From Bacteroidales bacterium (GTDB lineage Bacteria > Bacteroidota > Bacteroidia > Bacteroidales > UBA3824), in NCBI GenBank assembly GCA_017543645.1, contig JAFYFR010000137.1:1-39480 (forward strand): a stretch of DNA of 39,480 nucleotides. Reading direction: 5' to 3'. The position numbers and the translations under genes were made by a program. This document shows positions 8,091-15,938 of this stretch, piece after piece. The notes beneath the pieces were generated by a model. The model searched no databases and was not told the DNA's origin. It was given only the letters and a program-made list of their open reading frames with translations. Positions within the stretch are counted from its first letter, which is position 1; the number at the start of each line of letters is the position of its first letter.

Positions 8091-9434
8091 ATGGCAAGTT
8101 TAAAAGAGAAAATAGGCTACGCGCTCGGCGATGCGGCTTCTGGCGGCATCACGTGGAAAATCATGTCGATTGCTTTTCCGTTTTATTTTACTAATGTTTT
8201 CGGACTGTCGCTGGCGGATGCTGCAGTGCTGATGCTTGTGGCGAGGATGTTCGACGTGGTTACCGACCCGCTGATGGGCAGCCTTGCCGACCGTACGCAG
8301 TCGCGCTGGGGCACTTACCGTCCGTGGCTGATTATCGGAGCCATACCGTTCGGACTTATATTCGCCCTGCTGCTCTACACTCCCGACTTTGGCGAGGTGG
8401 GCAAGCGAGTGTATGCCTATACGCTGTATTTGCTGATGATGGCTTGCTATACGGCTGTTAACGTGCCATACGGTTCGCTGCTCGGCGTTATGACCAGCGA
8501 CGACAACGAGAAAAACCAGTTTTCCTCGTTCCGCATGGTGGGCGCGTATGCCATGGGCTTTATAACGCTGCTGTCGTTCCCCTATATTCAGAAATTTATC
8601 GGCGGCACCGACCAGCACCAGTATGCGGTTATCGGAGTGGTGTTTGGAATAATAGCTGCCGCAATGACCCTTGCCTGCGGTCTGATGACAAAAGAGAGGC
8701 TCAAGCCGGTGCGCGCCGAGAAATTCTCGTTCAAGCAGTTTGCCGACTTGGTTAAGAACAAGCCGTGGATCTACCTCACAAGCATCGGCATCTGCACCAA
8801 CTTTTTCAACGGATTCCGCTACGCCGTGGCAAGCTATATGTTCACCTACTGCCTCAACGGCGAGGTTACGTTAGGTTCGTTTATCATCAACTACACAGTG
8901 TTTATGGCATTCGGCGAGGTTGCCTGCATGATTTTCGGAGGAGTGTCGCCGGCATTTACTAAAAAAATCGGTTCTAAGCACATGGCGTTCACCTATTCGG
9001 CTATTATATGTCTGGTTTGCTCGGTGCTGTTCTTCCTTATACCTATGGAAGCGGGGTATATGTGGCTGATGGTGGCCGTTGTGGTGCTTACCTCGGTGGG
9101 AGTGGGTCTCTATTCGCCGCTGCTTTGGTCGATGTATGCCGACGTGGCCGATTACGCTACCCAGACTAACGGAACTTCGTCTACAGGATTGATTTTCTCG
9201 TCGGGAACAATGGCTCAGAAACTCGGCGGCGCGGTGTCGGGCTCGTTGATAGCGGCGCTTCTCGGACTTGCCGGCGCGTCGATGATTACCGACGAAATGG
9301 GCAACAGCTCCATCGATCCCAAATCGGTTACCGACAGCGTTAAGACGATGATTTGGAGCTTGTTCTCGCTATTTCCTGCCGTTATTGCCGCCATTATGGG
9401 ATTCCTGGCTTACAAGTTCCCCATAAAGAAGTAA
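8091..9434 (+). CDS. GPH-family (MelB-like) sugar:cation symporter
   Basis: This 447-residue inner-membrane protein has about twelve hydrophobic segments. The N-terminus (KEKIGYALGDAASGGITW ... FYFTNVFGL) and the loop RMFDVVTDPLMGSLADRT followed by SRWGTYRPWLIIGAIP are the signature of the glycoside-pentoside-hexuronide symporter family of the major facilitator superfamily. Known members import sugars such as melibiose, xylosides or glucuronides with Na+ or H+. The substrate cannot be read from the sequence, and there is no glycosidase or sugar kinase nearby to suggest one. It begins just after the palindrome array and is followed 41 bp later by an outer-membrane protein gene, with no obvious terminator between, so co-transcription is possible. 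Confidence 0.9.
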   Translation: MASLKEKIGYALGDAASGGITWKIMSIAFPFYFTNVFGLSLADAAVLMLVARMFDVVTDPLMGSLADRTQSRWGTYRPWLIIGAIPFGLIFALLLYTPDFGEVGKRVYAYTLYLLMMACYTAVNVPYGSLLGVMTSDDNEKNQFSSFRMVGAYAMGFITLLSFPYIQKFIGGTDQHQYAVIGVVFGIIAAAMTLACGLMTKERLKPVRAEKFSFKQFADLVKNKPWIYLTSIGICTNFFNGFRYAVASYMFTYCLNGEVTLGSFIINYTVFMAFGEVACMIFGGVSPAFTKKIGSKHMAFTYSAIICLVCSVLFFLIPMEAGYMWLMVAVVVLTSVGVGLYSPLLWSMYADVADYATQTNGTSSTGLIFSSGTMAQKLGGAVSGSLIAALLGLAGASMITDEMGNSSIDPKSVTDSVKTMIWSLFSLFPAVIAAIMGFLAYKFPIKK

Positions 9435-9475
9435 AGGAGGTACTCAGCTTATCGGATAATTTAATACTAAATAAC

Positions 9476-10249
9476 ATGAAAAAACTATTAGCACTAATAT
9501 GCGCGGCAGCCGTTACCACCGGCGCATACGCGCAAGACGACGACGATGAGTTCGACTTTGTCAACGAATCTTCGGTATCGTTCAGCGTTGGCACCGACAT
9601 TGCCAGCGGCTACTTATGGCGTGGCATCTCTCTCACCGACTGCGCCAACTTCCAGCCTTGGGTCGAGTTTAGCGCAGGGCCTTTTGCGGTAGGTGTGTGG
9701 AATATTTCCTCGTTTAACGGAGATTATCAGGAGTTCGACATGTACACCTCGCTCACAGCCGGACAGGTTACATTCACTTTTACCGATTACTACACGATAC
9801 GCGAAGACGGCATTCCGTCGGCTGCAAAGTTTAGCGAGTACCATGCCCACGATACCGGGCACTCCATTGAGTTTTCCACCGACTGGGAGAGCGAGTTCGG
9901 CTTGGACGCCTCGTTTAACATAGTGTTCTACGGCGACGACAAGCGCGAATGGGAGGAGGACGACGACGATGCTCTTAAAAACGCCTACTCCACATATTTT
10001 GAGCTTGGATACACAGCCACGGTAAAGGGGGTTGACTTCCGTCCGTTTGCAGGAGCCACATTCGGCAAGACGGTATGGTACGGCGACTGCTCCGGCACAC
10101 ACGGCGCCAACGTGGTTAACTTCGGCGTGCAGGCATCGCGCGAGCTGAAGATTACAGAGCATTTTGCGCTGCCAGTGTACGCCACATTCGCATACAACCC
10201 GCAGGCCGAGACTGTGGGAGCCTTCGCAGGATTCAAGATTGGGTTTTAA
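9476..10249 (+). CDS. Outer-membrane beta-barrel protein (TorF/Gcw_chp-like putative porin)
   Basis: The start chosen is the ATG at 9476, because it opens a clear signal peptide (MKKLLALICAAAVTTGAYAQ); the frame is open further upstream into the transporter gene. The mature protein, about 237 residues, begins with an acidic DDDDEFD stretch and then alternating strands. Seen: VGTDIASGYLWRGISLTDCANFQPWVEF, split here as SGYLWRGIS and FQPWVEF, which resembles the TorF/Gcw_chp family. It ends in FAGFKIGF with a terminal Phe, as in a barrel sorting signal. The family is assumed to form outer-membrane channels. Following the GPH symporter, it could be the outer-membrane partner, but this is inference. 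The gene is convergent with mtgA. Confidence 0.72.
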   Translation: MKKLLALICAAAVTTGAYAQDDDDEFDFVNESSVSFSVGTDIASGYLWRGISLTDCANFQPWVEFSAGPFAVGVWNISSFNGDYQEFDMYTSLTAGQVTFTFTDYYTIREDGIPSAAKFSEYHAHDTGHSIEFSTDWESEFGLDASFNIVFYGDDKREWEEDDDDALKNAYSTYFELGYTATVKGVDFRPFAGATFGKTVWYGDCSGTHGANVVNFGVQASRELKITEHFALPVYATFAYNPQAETVGAFAGFKIGF

Positions 10250-10308
10250 GAGGGTCTGTAAGAGTTTGCTGTGGCAGGCGGAATACCTGTTTGGAATATT
10301 TTTGGGGC

Positions 10309-11037
10309 TCACAGTTCGATCTTCCCCATTTTTGGCATCAGGGAGAGTATCTTTGACTGACGGCCGCGGATGTATTTCGACGGCTTGTTTACCTTGTACA
10401 CCAACGGGTTGGGCAGACATGCGGCTATAAGTGCGCACTGTTCGGAACTGAGGCTCTTGGCGTGGCACTTGAAAAACTCCAGCGACGCGGCCTCTGCGCC
10501 GTATATGCCGTCGCCCATCTCTATCACGTTGAGATATACCTCCATTATGCGGCGTTTGCCCCAGATCTGTTCTATCAAGACCGTAAGATACGCCTCGTAT
10601 GCCTTGCGCACGTATGATTTTACAGGAAAGAGGAATACGTTTTTGGCGGTCTGCTGGCTGATGGTGCTTCCCCCACGGAAACGCTTGCCGTTCTGAATGT
10701 CGTCCCACGCCTTTTGGATGTTGTCGAAACTGAAACCGCAGTGCTTTTGGAAAAGGTTGTCCTCGGATGATATAACAGCCCTTGCGAGCGCGGGCGATAT
10801 GTCGTCGAAAGCCACCCACGTCTTTTTGGCAGGAACAGCGTTTTCCACGCCTATATTCTCGACGTAACGCTGCAGCATCAGCGGAGTGTAGTATACCGGG
10901 ACGTATTTATATAAGACCACGAGATATATAGGCCACAGCAATAGCACCACCGCCAAGCATAACGCGGCTCGCAGTGCCACAAACCAGAAGCCCCGCCTCC
11001 TGCGGGCGGTATTATTTCTTGTTCTTCCGCGCACCAT
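10309..11037 (-). CDS. mtgA: Monofunctional biosynthetic peptidoglycan transglycosylase
   Basis: A 242-residue GT51 enzyme without a transpeptidase domain. A basic N-terminus (RGRTRNNTARRRRG) precedes one membrane anchor at about residues 17-43. GT51 motifs are in order: SSEDNLFQKHCGF with catalytic Glu92, RGGSTISQQTAKN at about 121-133, and EVYLNVIEMGDGIYG at about 166-180. It polymerises lipid II into glycan strands at the periplasmic face. Its start lies inside the last 26 bp of the upstream lytic transglycosylase gene, so a glycan-strand maker and a glycan-strand cutter are translated from overlapping frames. Length is typical for MtgA. Confidence 0.95.
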   Translation of the reverse strand: MVRGRTRNNTARRRRGFWFVALRAALCLAVVLLLWPIYLVVLYKYVPVYYTPLMLQRYVENIGVENAVPAKKTWVAFDDISPALARAVISSEDNLFQKHCGFSFDNIQKAWDDIQNGKRFRGGSTISQQTAKNVFLFPVKSYVRKAYEAYLTVLIEQIWGKRRIMEVYLNVIEMGDGIYGAEAASLEFFKCHAKSLSSEQCALIAACLPNPLVYKVNKPSKYIRGRQSKILSLMPKMGKIEL

Positions 11038-11968
11038 CGGCCAACACCTTTATATTATATGTCTTTTTGTCCTTGTTGGTCAGCTTGGTGTCCCTCAGCC
11101 ACGGATTCAGCAGCTTGAATATCTTGTAGTTGACGGTGTAGGCCTTGGCAAAGGTGTACATGTCGGTAATTGCGCTGTCCACCTCGATGGTGGTGGTGTG
11201 GATCTCTTGGTAGAGGTCTTTCTGCCGGTAGCAGAATCCGAAGTCGGCCGGCTTTGACAGCAGCATCTTGTAGGCGAGTATGCGGTATACGTAGCGTCCG
11301 GTTTCGGAGTTGTGCTTAAGGTCGTAGTAGTTGTTTTCGCCCTGACGGTTGACGAGCCTCTGGAGGCCGTACTGACCGCAGTTGTACGACGCGGCGGCCA
11401 TTGTCCACGAACCGAACTTGGCGTAAGCCTGCTTTAGGAAGTAGCACGCGGCGTAGGTCGATTTTTCAAAGTCGTAACGCTCGTCTACCTCGTCGTTTAT
11501 TTCCAGACCGCACTCCTTGCCTGTGGATTCGAGTATCTGCCAGAAACCCACCGCCTTCATGGGCGACACCACATTGTCCATACCGCTCTCCACCACGCAG
11601 AGGTAGAGGAAATCCTCGGGAACGCCCTGCTCCTTGAGAATCCTGCGCATGGCGGGGAAGTAACGGTTGGCGCGTTTGATGTAGAGGAATGTCTCGGAAT
11701 GCCAATACATGGTCTTAAGAATTTCCTTTTCGAGCGACTCGCGCACATCGAAATTGTCGAGCGGCACGGGTTCGCCGCAGAAGTCGAGCGTGTCGGGAAT
11801 CATGGGACAGTATACGTTGTATTTGGTCTGCATTTCGGCACGGTAGAGGCCGTCGCCGTCGTCGTCTACCGAGCAGACAAACATCTTGAACGCCAACACG
11901 CTTATTACTAATATAGTTATTACATATAAGGCTGACAATACATATTGGGGAACTGACGTAGCTTTCAT
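11012..11968 (-). CDS. Membrane-anchored lytic transglycosylase (SLT domain, MltD-like)
   Basis: The frame is open from 12040, but the ATG at 11968 directly precedes a membrane anchor (VLSALYVITILVISVLAF, residues about 10-27), so I use it; the product is 318 residues. The SLT goose-lysozyme-like domain covers about residues 95-260. Seen: VPEDFLYLCVVESGMDN with catalytic Glu127, AVGFWQILESTGKECGL, and MAAASYNCGQYGLQRL. Such enzymes cleave the MurNAc-GlcNAc bond to leave 1,6-anhydroMurNAc ends. No complete LysM repeat is visible after the domain, although the tail (LLNPWLRDTKL ... YNIKVLADG) resembles the linker that precedes one in MltD. It is the first gene of a two-gene overlapping unit with mtgA. 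Confidence 0.88.
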   Translation of the reverse strand: MKATSVPQYVLSALYVITILVISVLAFKMFVCSVDDDGDGLYRAEMQTKYNVYCPMIPDTLDFCGEPVPLDNFDVRESLEKEILKTMYWHSETFLYIKRANRYFPAMRRILKEQGVPEDFLYLCVVESGMDNVVSPMKAVGFWQILESTGKECGLEINDEVDERYDFEKSTYAACYFLKQAYAKFGSWTMAAASYNCGQYGLQRLVNRQGENNYYDLKHNSETGRYVYRILAYKMLLSKPADFGFCYRQKDLYQEIHTTTIEVDSAITDMYTFAKAYTVNYKIFKLLNPWLRDTKLTNKDKKTYNIKVLADGARKNKK

Positions 11969-12075
11969 TTCTATTAAGTATTTTGCACAAAAAATAACGT
12001 ATGCTTTGCTATTGTAGTTTTGATTGCAAAAATAAAACAAATATGCGTAACATGTTACAAAAACTGGAACATTTT

Positions 12076-13638
12076 TTACTTTCCCTCAATCACCTCCATC
12101 TCCACTTCATGCTTTGAAGTAGCCTTGTTGTAGTTAATTCCGCAGAGCACTATCTGTTTAGAAAAACCTTTTAGGCTCTTTGGGTAATCTTTGCGCTTGA
12201 TTTGGGAGATGGCAGAATCGGCTGATTTGTCGTATTTTAATTCTACCACAATTGCAGGGAACGGTGTTGTTGGCAGGGGGATGAAAACCATATCGGCGAA
12301 ACCCTTGCCGGTGGGTAGTTCGTGAAAAATCTTATAAAAAGGTTTTGCAGCGTAATATGCCAACGTTATGGCGCAACGCATAGAGTTCTCATCGTTGAAT
12401 TCCAGTAGCGACGATGCTTCAAAATGGTAGTCGTCGAATGCTCGGGCTACTCTCTCTTTTTTGAGTTCAATGGTGTCGTCTAATAACTGACGTGATTGAC
12501 CTACCGCCTTGGATAACTCGTTCCAACCTGCCATTCTGACTGCGTTTTTAAACTCTACCGAAACCTCAGTGTTTGGTATCATTACCTTTTGAGTTTCAGG
12601 ATTGTATGACAAATAACCAAGATGAGCCAAAAGAGTCAGCACATCGTCGCAAGTTTGAATGTTTTTCATATCGTTGCGAAAACTTGCAGGTTCTATGGTT
12701 ACCTTTTCGCCATCCATCATATTGATTATTTTGGTGCGGACTTGGTCGGCATCAATGGCAAGGTAACTCTCTATTGCCATAAACGAAGCCGTCTTTGACC
12801 AAAAACTATTATAATTGTGTTTTAAAATCGACTGCATTACCGAAAAAGGATTAAACATCGACTTTTGGTCGCCTATTATGTAACCATCGTAGGCGTGTTT
12901 CATTAGATCGAAGTTCATATTGTGCTTCTTGCAGAGATTTTTAACCTCATCATCAGTAAAACCGTAGTACTTGTCAGTATCACCGGGGTCTATAATGCTA
13001 TATTCCACAAAATTATTCAATGCCGACTGTGTTTTTATTTTGATAATCGGCAGAATACCTGTCATATACACCAAGTGGAATATGTTGCTGGCATTGTACG
13101 ATTTAAACATTGAACGCAGAAAATCCACGTACTCATCTTGTACATTTATTTCCACGTCCCGTACAAGCATATCCCATTCGTCGATTATCAAGACAAAGCG
13201 GTCGCCGGTTTTTTGGTTGATTTCGGCAAGGGCTTTGCCAAGCGATGTTTTTTCTTCCAAAAAGTTGTACGATAGTTTCAAGTCGGCAATTATACTCAGT
13301 TGTGCCTCTTTAAGTTTGTCCTTGTCTGGAATATTAGCAAACGTGTTCCAATCAATAAAAATAGTTGGATATTTATTAAGATGTTTCTCATAATCAGGCG
13401 ACTTGGTAATTTCCAAACCGTTGAAAAGTACTTTAGAATCGGATTTGCGGTCGTAGTAGGCATACGCCATTTTTGCCGCCACCGATTTGCCAAAACGCCT
13501 TGGACGCGATATGCACATAAAACTACTTTCGGTGTCCATATTCTTGTTGAGAATATTCAATAGCCCCGATTTGTCTACAAAATCGCTGTTTTTAATACGT
13601 TGAAATGCAAAATTTCCGTTGTCAATAAACTGTCCCAT
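12076..13638 (-). CDS. AAA-ATPase-like protein with C-terminal PD-(D/E)XK (DUF1703) nuclease domain
   Basis: The ATG at 13638 (MGQFIDNGNFAFQRI) is preferred over a TTG six codons upstream; the product is 520 residues. The N-terminal domain has a P-loop of the form SRPRRFGKS (GKS at 50-52) and Walker B in FVLIIDEWDML. The C-terminal domain has GFADMVF (Asp about 449) and VVELKYDKS (Glu about 466, Lys about 468), the D...ExK pattern of PD-(D/E)XK nucleases of the DUF1703 group. Proteins of this type occur in many copies in gut Bacteroidales; a defence or mobile role is often suspected, but the function is unproven. It stands alone, upstream of the transglycosylase pair on the same strand. Confidence 0.88.
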   Translation of the reverse strand: MGQFIDNGNFAFQRIKNSDFVDKSGLLNILNKNMDTESSFMCISRPRRFGKSVAAKMAYAYYDRKSDSKVLFNGLEITKSPDYEKHLNKYPTIFIDWNTFANIPDKDKLKEAQLSIIADLKLSYNFLEEKTSLGKALAEINQKTGDRFVLIIDEWDMLVRDVEINVQDEYVDFLRSMFKSYNASNIFHLVYMTGILPIIKIKTQSALNNFVEYSIIDPGDTDKYYGFTDDEVKNLCKKHNMNFDLMKHAYDGYIIGDQKSMFNPFSVMQSILKHNYNSFWSKTASFMAIESYLAIDADQVRTKIINMMDGEKVTIEPASFRNDMKNIQTCDDVLTLLAHLGYLSYNPETQKVMIPNTEVSVEFKNAVRMAGWNELSKAVGQSRQLLDDTIELKKERVARAFDDYHFEASSLLEFNDENSMRCAITLAYYAAKPFYKIFHELPTGKGFADMVFIPLPTTPFPAIVVELKYDKSADSAISQIKRKDYPKSLKGFSKQIVLCGINYNKATSKHEVEMEVIEGK

Positions 13639-13653
13639 GATGATTATTTTCTG

Positions 13654-13661
13654 CAAATATA
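13654..13661 (-). promoter_or_regulatory. Candidate -7 element for the AAA-ATPase/nuclease gene
   Basis: The reverse strand reads TATATTTG, matching TAnnTTTG, only 16 bp before the chosen ATG. This implies a very short leader. No clean -33 TTTG was found, although the region upstream is T-rich. Confidence 0.5.
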
Positions 13662-13768
13662 TAGTACTTTTATGTAAAAGAAAAATTTATTTACCAGCCC
13701 AAAATGCAACAATATCAAAAAATTTCCGCTTAAAGAAATGAATTATTATAACTATTAACCAAACCTTT

Positions 13769-13977
13769 ATGACCCGATATTATGCTACACAAAAAGTAGC
13801 GTTTACTTTACGGGGGGTGAACCATTGGCACTGTCTTCGCCATACCTTTATTCATTTAACAACAGCGACAATACAATAGCGTTTTTGATTGATTTAAATG
13901 ACAATACCACTCATAAAGCGCAAGCATACTTGATTAATACCCAAGACAGTTACCAAAGTTGGCGGAATAGGTCGTGA
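13769..13977 (+). pseudogene. Small gene broken by a frameshift at a G6 run
   Basis: From the ATG at 13769 the frame reads MTRYYATQKVAFTLRG and then enters GGGGGG at 13812-13817. In the assembled sequence this frame closes at a stop about 22 codons later. The alternative frame after the run is open to the TGA at 13975-13977 (EPLALSSPYLYSFNN ... DLNDNTTHKAQAYLIN ... SYQSWRNRS). Adding one G, or removing two, joins the two into one protein of about 69 residues. The downstream frame is itself open for 72 codons from 13759. I do not recognise the family. A GC-rich hairpin starts 18 bp after the stop, as expected for a terminator after a real gene. Alternatives are a sequencing error at the homopolymer, a decayed gene, a phase-variable gene, or chance. 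Confidence 0.4.
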
Positions 13978-13985
13978 AGACGGCA

Positions 13986-14047
13986 TTGATACAGCCACGG
14001 ACATCTCGCCGCATTAGCGGAGTGATGTCCGTGGTTATTTGTATCAA
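13986..14047 (+). terminator. Large nested hairpin, probable terminator or regulatory RNA structure
   Basis: Nested pairs: TTGATAC (13986-13992) with GTATCAA (14041-14047); CCACGGACATC (13995-14005) with GATGTCCGTGG (14024-14034); CCGC (14009-14012) with GCGG (14017-14020) around an ATTA loop. The 11-bp middle stem is perfect. TTATTT follows the middle stem, as in many Bacteroidota terminators, but the extra outer stem is unusual. It lies between the frame-broken small gene and the promoter at 14065. Confidence 0.65.
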
Positions 14048-14064
14048 CACGCTACCCTACTTTT

Positions 14065-14094
14065 TTTGCATTATTCCAAAAATTATTATTTTTG
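14065..14094 (+). promoter_or_regulatory. Bacteroidota-type promoter of the DUF4369-DUF3298-DUF1460 operon
   Basis: TTTG at 14065-14068, an 18-bp spacer, then TATTTTTG at 14087-14094. The chosen start codon lies 19 bp downstream. Confidence 0.7.
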
Positions 14095-14112
14095 GGGCAT
14101 AAAAATAGAAGC

Positions 14113-14817
14113 ATGAAACCCAAACTACTACTGCCACTGATAGCTCTTTGCGCCGCCTGCCACAATGCCGGCGACAGTTACGAAATCGACATCCGCTGTT
14201 CCGACTGCGGCGGCGTGAGGGTGTCGCTGTGGCAGTACACGGGCAGCGGGCTTTACCCTGCGGGCCTTACCAAGATGGAGCACGGACGCGCGGAGTTCAA
14301 GGGCGACGTGGAGACACCTTCGCTGATGTATGTTTATGTGGAGGGAGCGTCCGACTATCTGCCCCTGTTTGTGGAGAACGGCGACATCGACATCGACTTT
14401 GTGTATTCGCGCCCGTCGCGCAGTGTGGTGGCAGGGTCGCAGAGCCACAAGAAATTCAACGATTTTCTTCAATCCTATTCGGCATACAGCGACAAAGGCA
14501 CGGGAATTGAAAAGATGATAGAAAACGCCGAGCAGAATCAGGACACCATGATGCTGCAGCGTCTGAGGGAGAACCTTGAGGTGCTAAAACACGAGGAAAT
14601 CGAATTTCAAACCCAGTACGTTGTACAGAATATCAATTCGCCAGTGGCTGCTTACATATTGTGCGCCAGCCTGATGTACGACATCGGGCCAGAGAAGCTT
14701 GACTCTATTGTGGGATTGTTCGGCGGCGAAACAGCTAACAGCGACTATGTGAAACTTGCGGCGGACTATCTTGCCAAAACGAGGCGGGATACCGTTATTA
14801 ATAAGACAGAACTATGA
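14113..14817 (+). CDS. DUF4369-like lipoprotein
   Basis: The start is taken at the ATG at 14113, which gives a lipoprotein signal MKPKLLLPLIALCAAC with the modified Cys at 16; an in-frame ATG-less extension upstream would overlap the promoter. The 234-residue protein has a beta-rich N-terminal half (VSLWQYTGSGLYPAGLTKMEHGRAEF, here cited as VSLWQYTG and KMEHGRAEFKGD; then PSLMYVYVEG ... LFVENGDIDI) typical of DUF4369, often found at the front of lipid-anchored thioredoxin-like proteins in Bacteroidota. The second half is helical, and no thioredoxin CxxC is present, so any redox domain has been lost or was never there. The function is unknown. Its stop overlaps the next start in ATGA, so it is coupled to the DUF3298 gene. 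Confidence 0.72.
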   Translation: MKPKLLLPLIALCAACHNAGDSYEIDIRCSDCGGVRVSLWQYTGSGLYPAGLTKMEHGRAEFKGDVETPSLMYVYVEGASDYLPLFVENGDIDIDFVYSRPSRSVVAGSQSHKKFNDFLQSYSAYSDKGTGIEKMIENAEQNQDTMMLQRLRENLEVLKHEEIEFQTQYVVQNINSPVAAYILCASLMYDIGPEKLDSIVGLFGGETANSDYVKLAADYLAKTRRDTVINKTEL

Positions 14818-15938
14818 AAAAACTTTGGGCAGTGATAGCTGCTTTGATAATTTCGTCGGGCGCGTGGGCACAGACATCCGAGTACCTTACCCTGTACAAG
14901 CATTACGAGGGCAAACTCGGCAACAAGGAGGCTGTTTTGGATATTGTTTACTACGATACCGATGTGATGGGCGTGTTTTATCACAAACGCACCGACACGA
15001 GCCTGCGCCTGCATGGAACGGTGATTGACGGCGAAATGGAGCTTGTAGACGAGGCGTCTGACAAAACTTTTATCAAAGCCGACACTGCGGGCGGAATCAA
15101 CGGCAAATGCCTTTTTAAAAGCTTGGGCGGCACAGCCAATTTTGTAGAAGATTATTCTAAAAGCATGAGGTTCAACGGCATTTCAGCCACATTGGAACAT
15201 GAGATTCCGTTTCGTTCAGACGAGGATTCCAATGCCTCAGCCAAGATAGCAGTATATTACCACTACCTACAGCCCGCCGAATACAAGGGCGAGGCTGCTG
15301 CGGCGCAGACCAGAGAGCTGTTTGGCGAAAAGTTCAACACCGTTCCGCGCCAAAGCGTCGAGGGCGATTTCTTCAACCCCGAGCCATATCCGCTGATGAA
15401 TTTCAAAAACCTTCTGCAGGCATCCAAGAACAGCTTTGTAGAGAACGTTACACGCCAGCTCAACGACGAACCGAATATCTCCTCGTTTGAACTCCTGCGC
15501 GAAGAGGTCAACAACCAGTACGTCACCTACAACAGCAACGGACTTGTGTCTGTTATCAACAGCTGCTATTCGTACTTGGGCGGAGCTCACGGAATGTACG
15601 CCAAAGTGCCAGTGATATTTGATTTGGAAAGCGGCAGGACGCTTGACAAAGGGGATATTTTCAAGCCCGGCACCGATGCAAAGATTATTAGCCTCATAGT
15701 CAAATATTTTGTCGACAACGGCAAGGCTTCCGCCAACGACGATGACGAAGAAGGAATATTCACCGACCAGGTGTTCGTGGACAACAATATCGGTATCGAA
15801 AACGGTTTCCTTGTCTTCTACTACCAGCCTTACGACATCGACAGCTACATTGCCGGTATCTACACAGCCAAGGTCAGAATTTCGGACCTGCTTCCTTATA
15901 TAATTGATAATTCACCTATTAAACGAATGTTGAAATGA
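14814..15938 (+). CDS. Secreted/periplasmic protein with DUF3298 (RsiV-like) domain
   Basis: A 374-residue protein with signal peptide MKKLWAVIAALIISSGAWAQ. The N-terminal region (residues about 20-125) is beta-rich. The region from about 150 onward resembles the PdaC/DUF3298 pair found in RsiV and in peptidoglycan deacetylase accessory regions. Seen: FNPEPYPLMNF, then YNSNGLVSVINSCYSYLGGAHGMY with the GGAHG motif of DUF3298, then IFDLESGRTLDKGDIFK, and FVDNNIGIENGFLVFYYQPYDI near the end. The known function of the domain is not catalytic as far as is established; in RsiV it binds lysozyme. Overlaps its upstream and downstream neighbours by 4 bp each (ATGA), so it is the middle of a tight three-gene envelope operon. 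Confidence 0.78.
   Translation: MKKLWAVIAALIISSGAWAQTSEYLTLYKHYEGKLGNKEAVLDIVYYDTDVMGVFYHKRTDTSLRLHGTVIDGEMELVDEASDKTFIKADTAGGINGKCLFKSLGGTANFVEDYSKSMRFNGISATLEHEIPFRSDEDSNASAKIAVYYHYLQPAEYKGEAAAAQTRELFGEKFNTVPRQSVEGDFFNPEPYPLMNFKNLLQASKNSFVENVTRQLNDEPNISSFELLREEVNNQYVTYNSNGLVSVINSCYSYLGGAHGMYAKVPVIFDLESGRTLDKGDIFKPGTDAKIISLIVKYFVDNGKASANDDDEEGIFTDQVFVDNNIGIENGFLVFYYQPYDIDSYIAGIYTAKVRISDLLPYIIDNSPIKRMLK

Noticed and set aside
9614..10819. Long reverse-strand frame of 401 codons across the outer-membrane protein gene and mtgA
   Set aside because: It overlaps two well-supported genes and shows basic low-complexity translation without domains.
12076..13638. AAA-ATPase/PD-(D/E)XK protein as part of a multi-gene defence island
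   Set aside because: It stands alone between peptidoglycan genes and an unrelated small locus; no partner genes of a known defence system are present.
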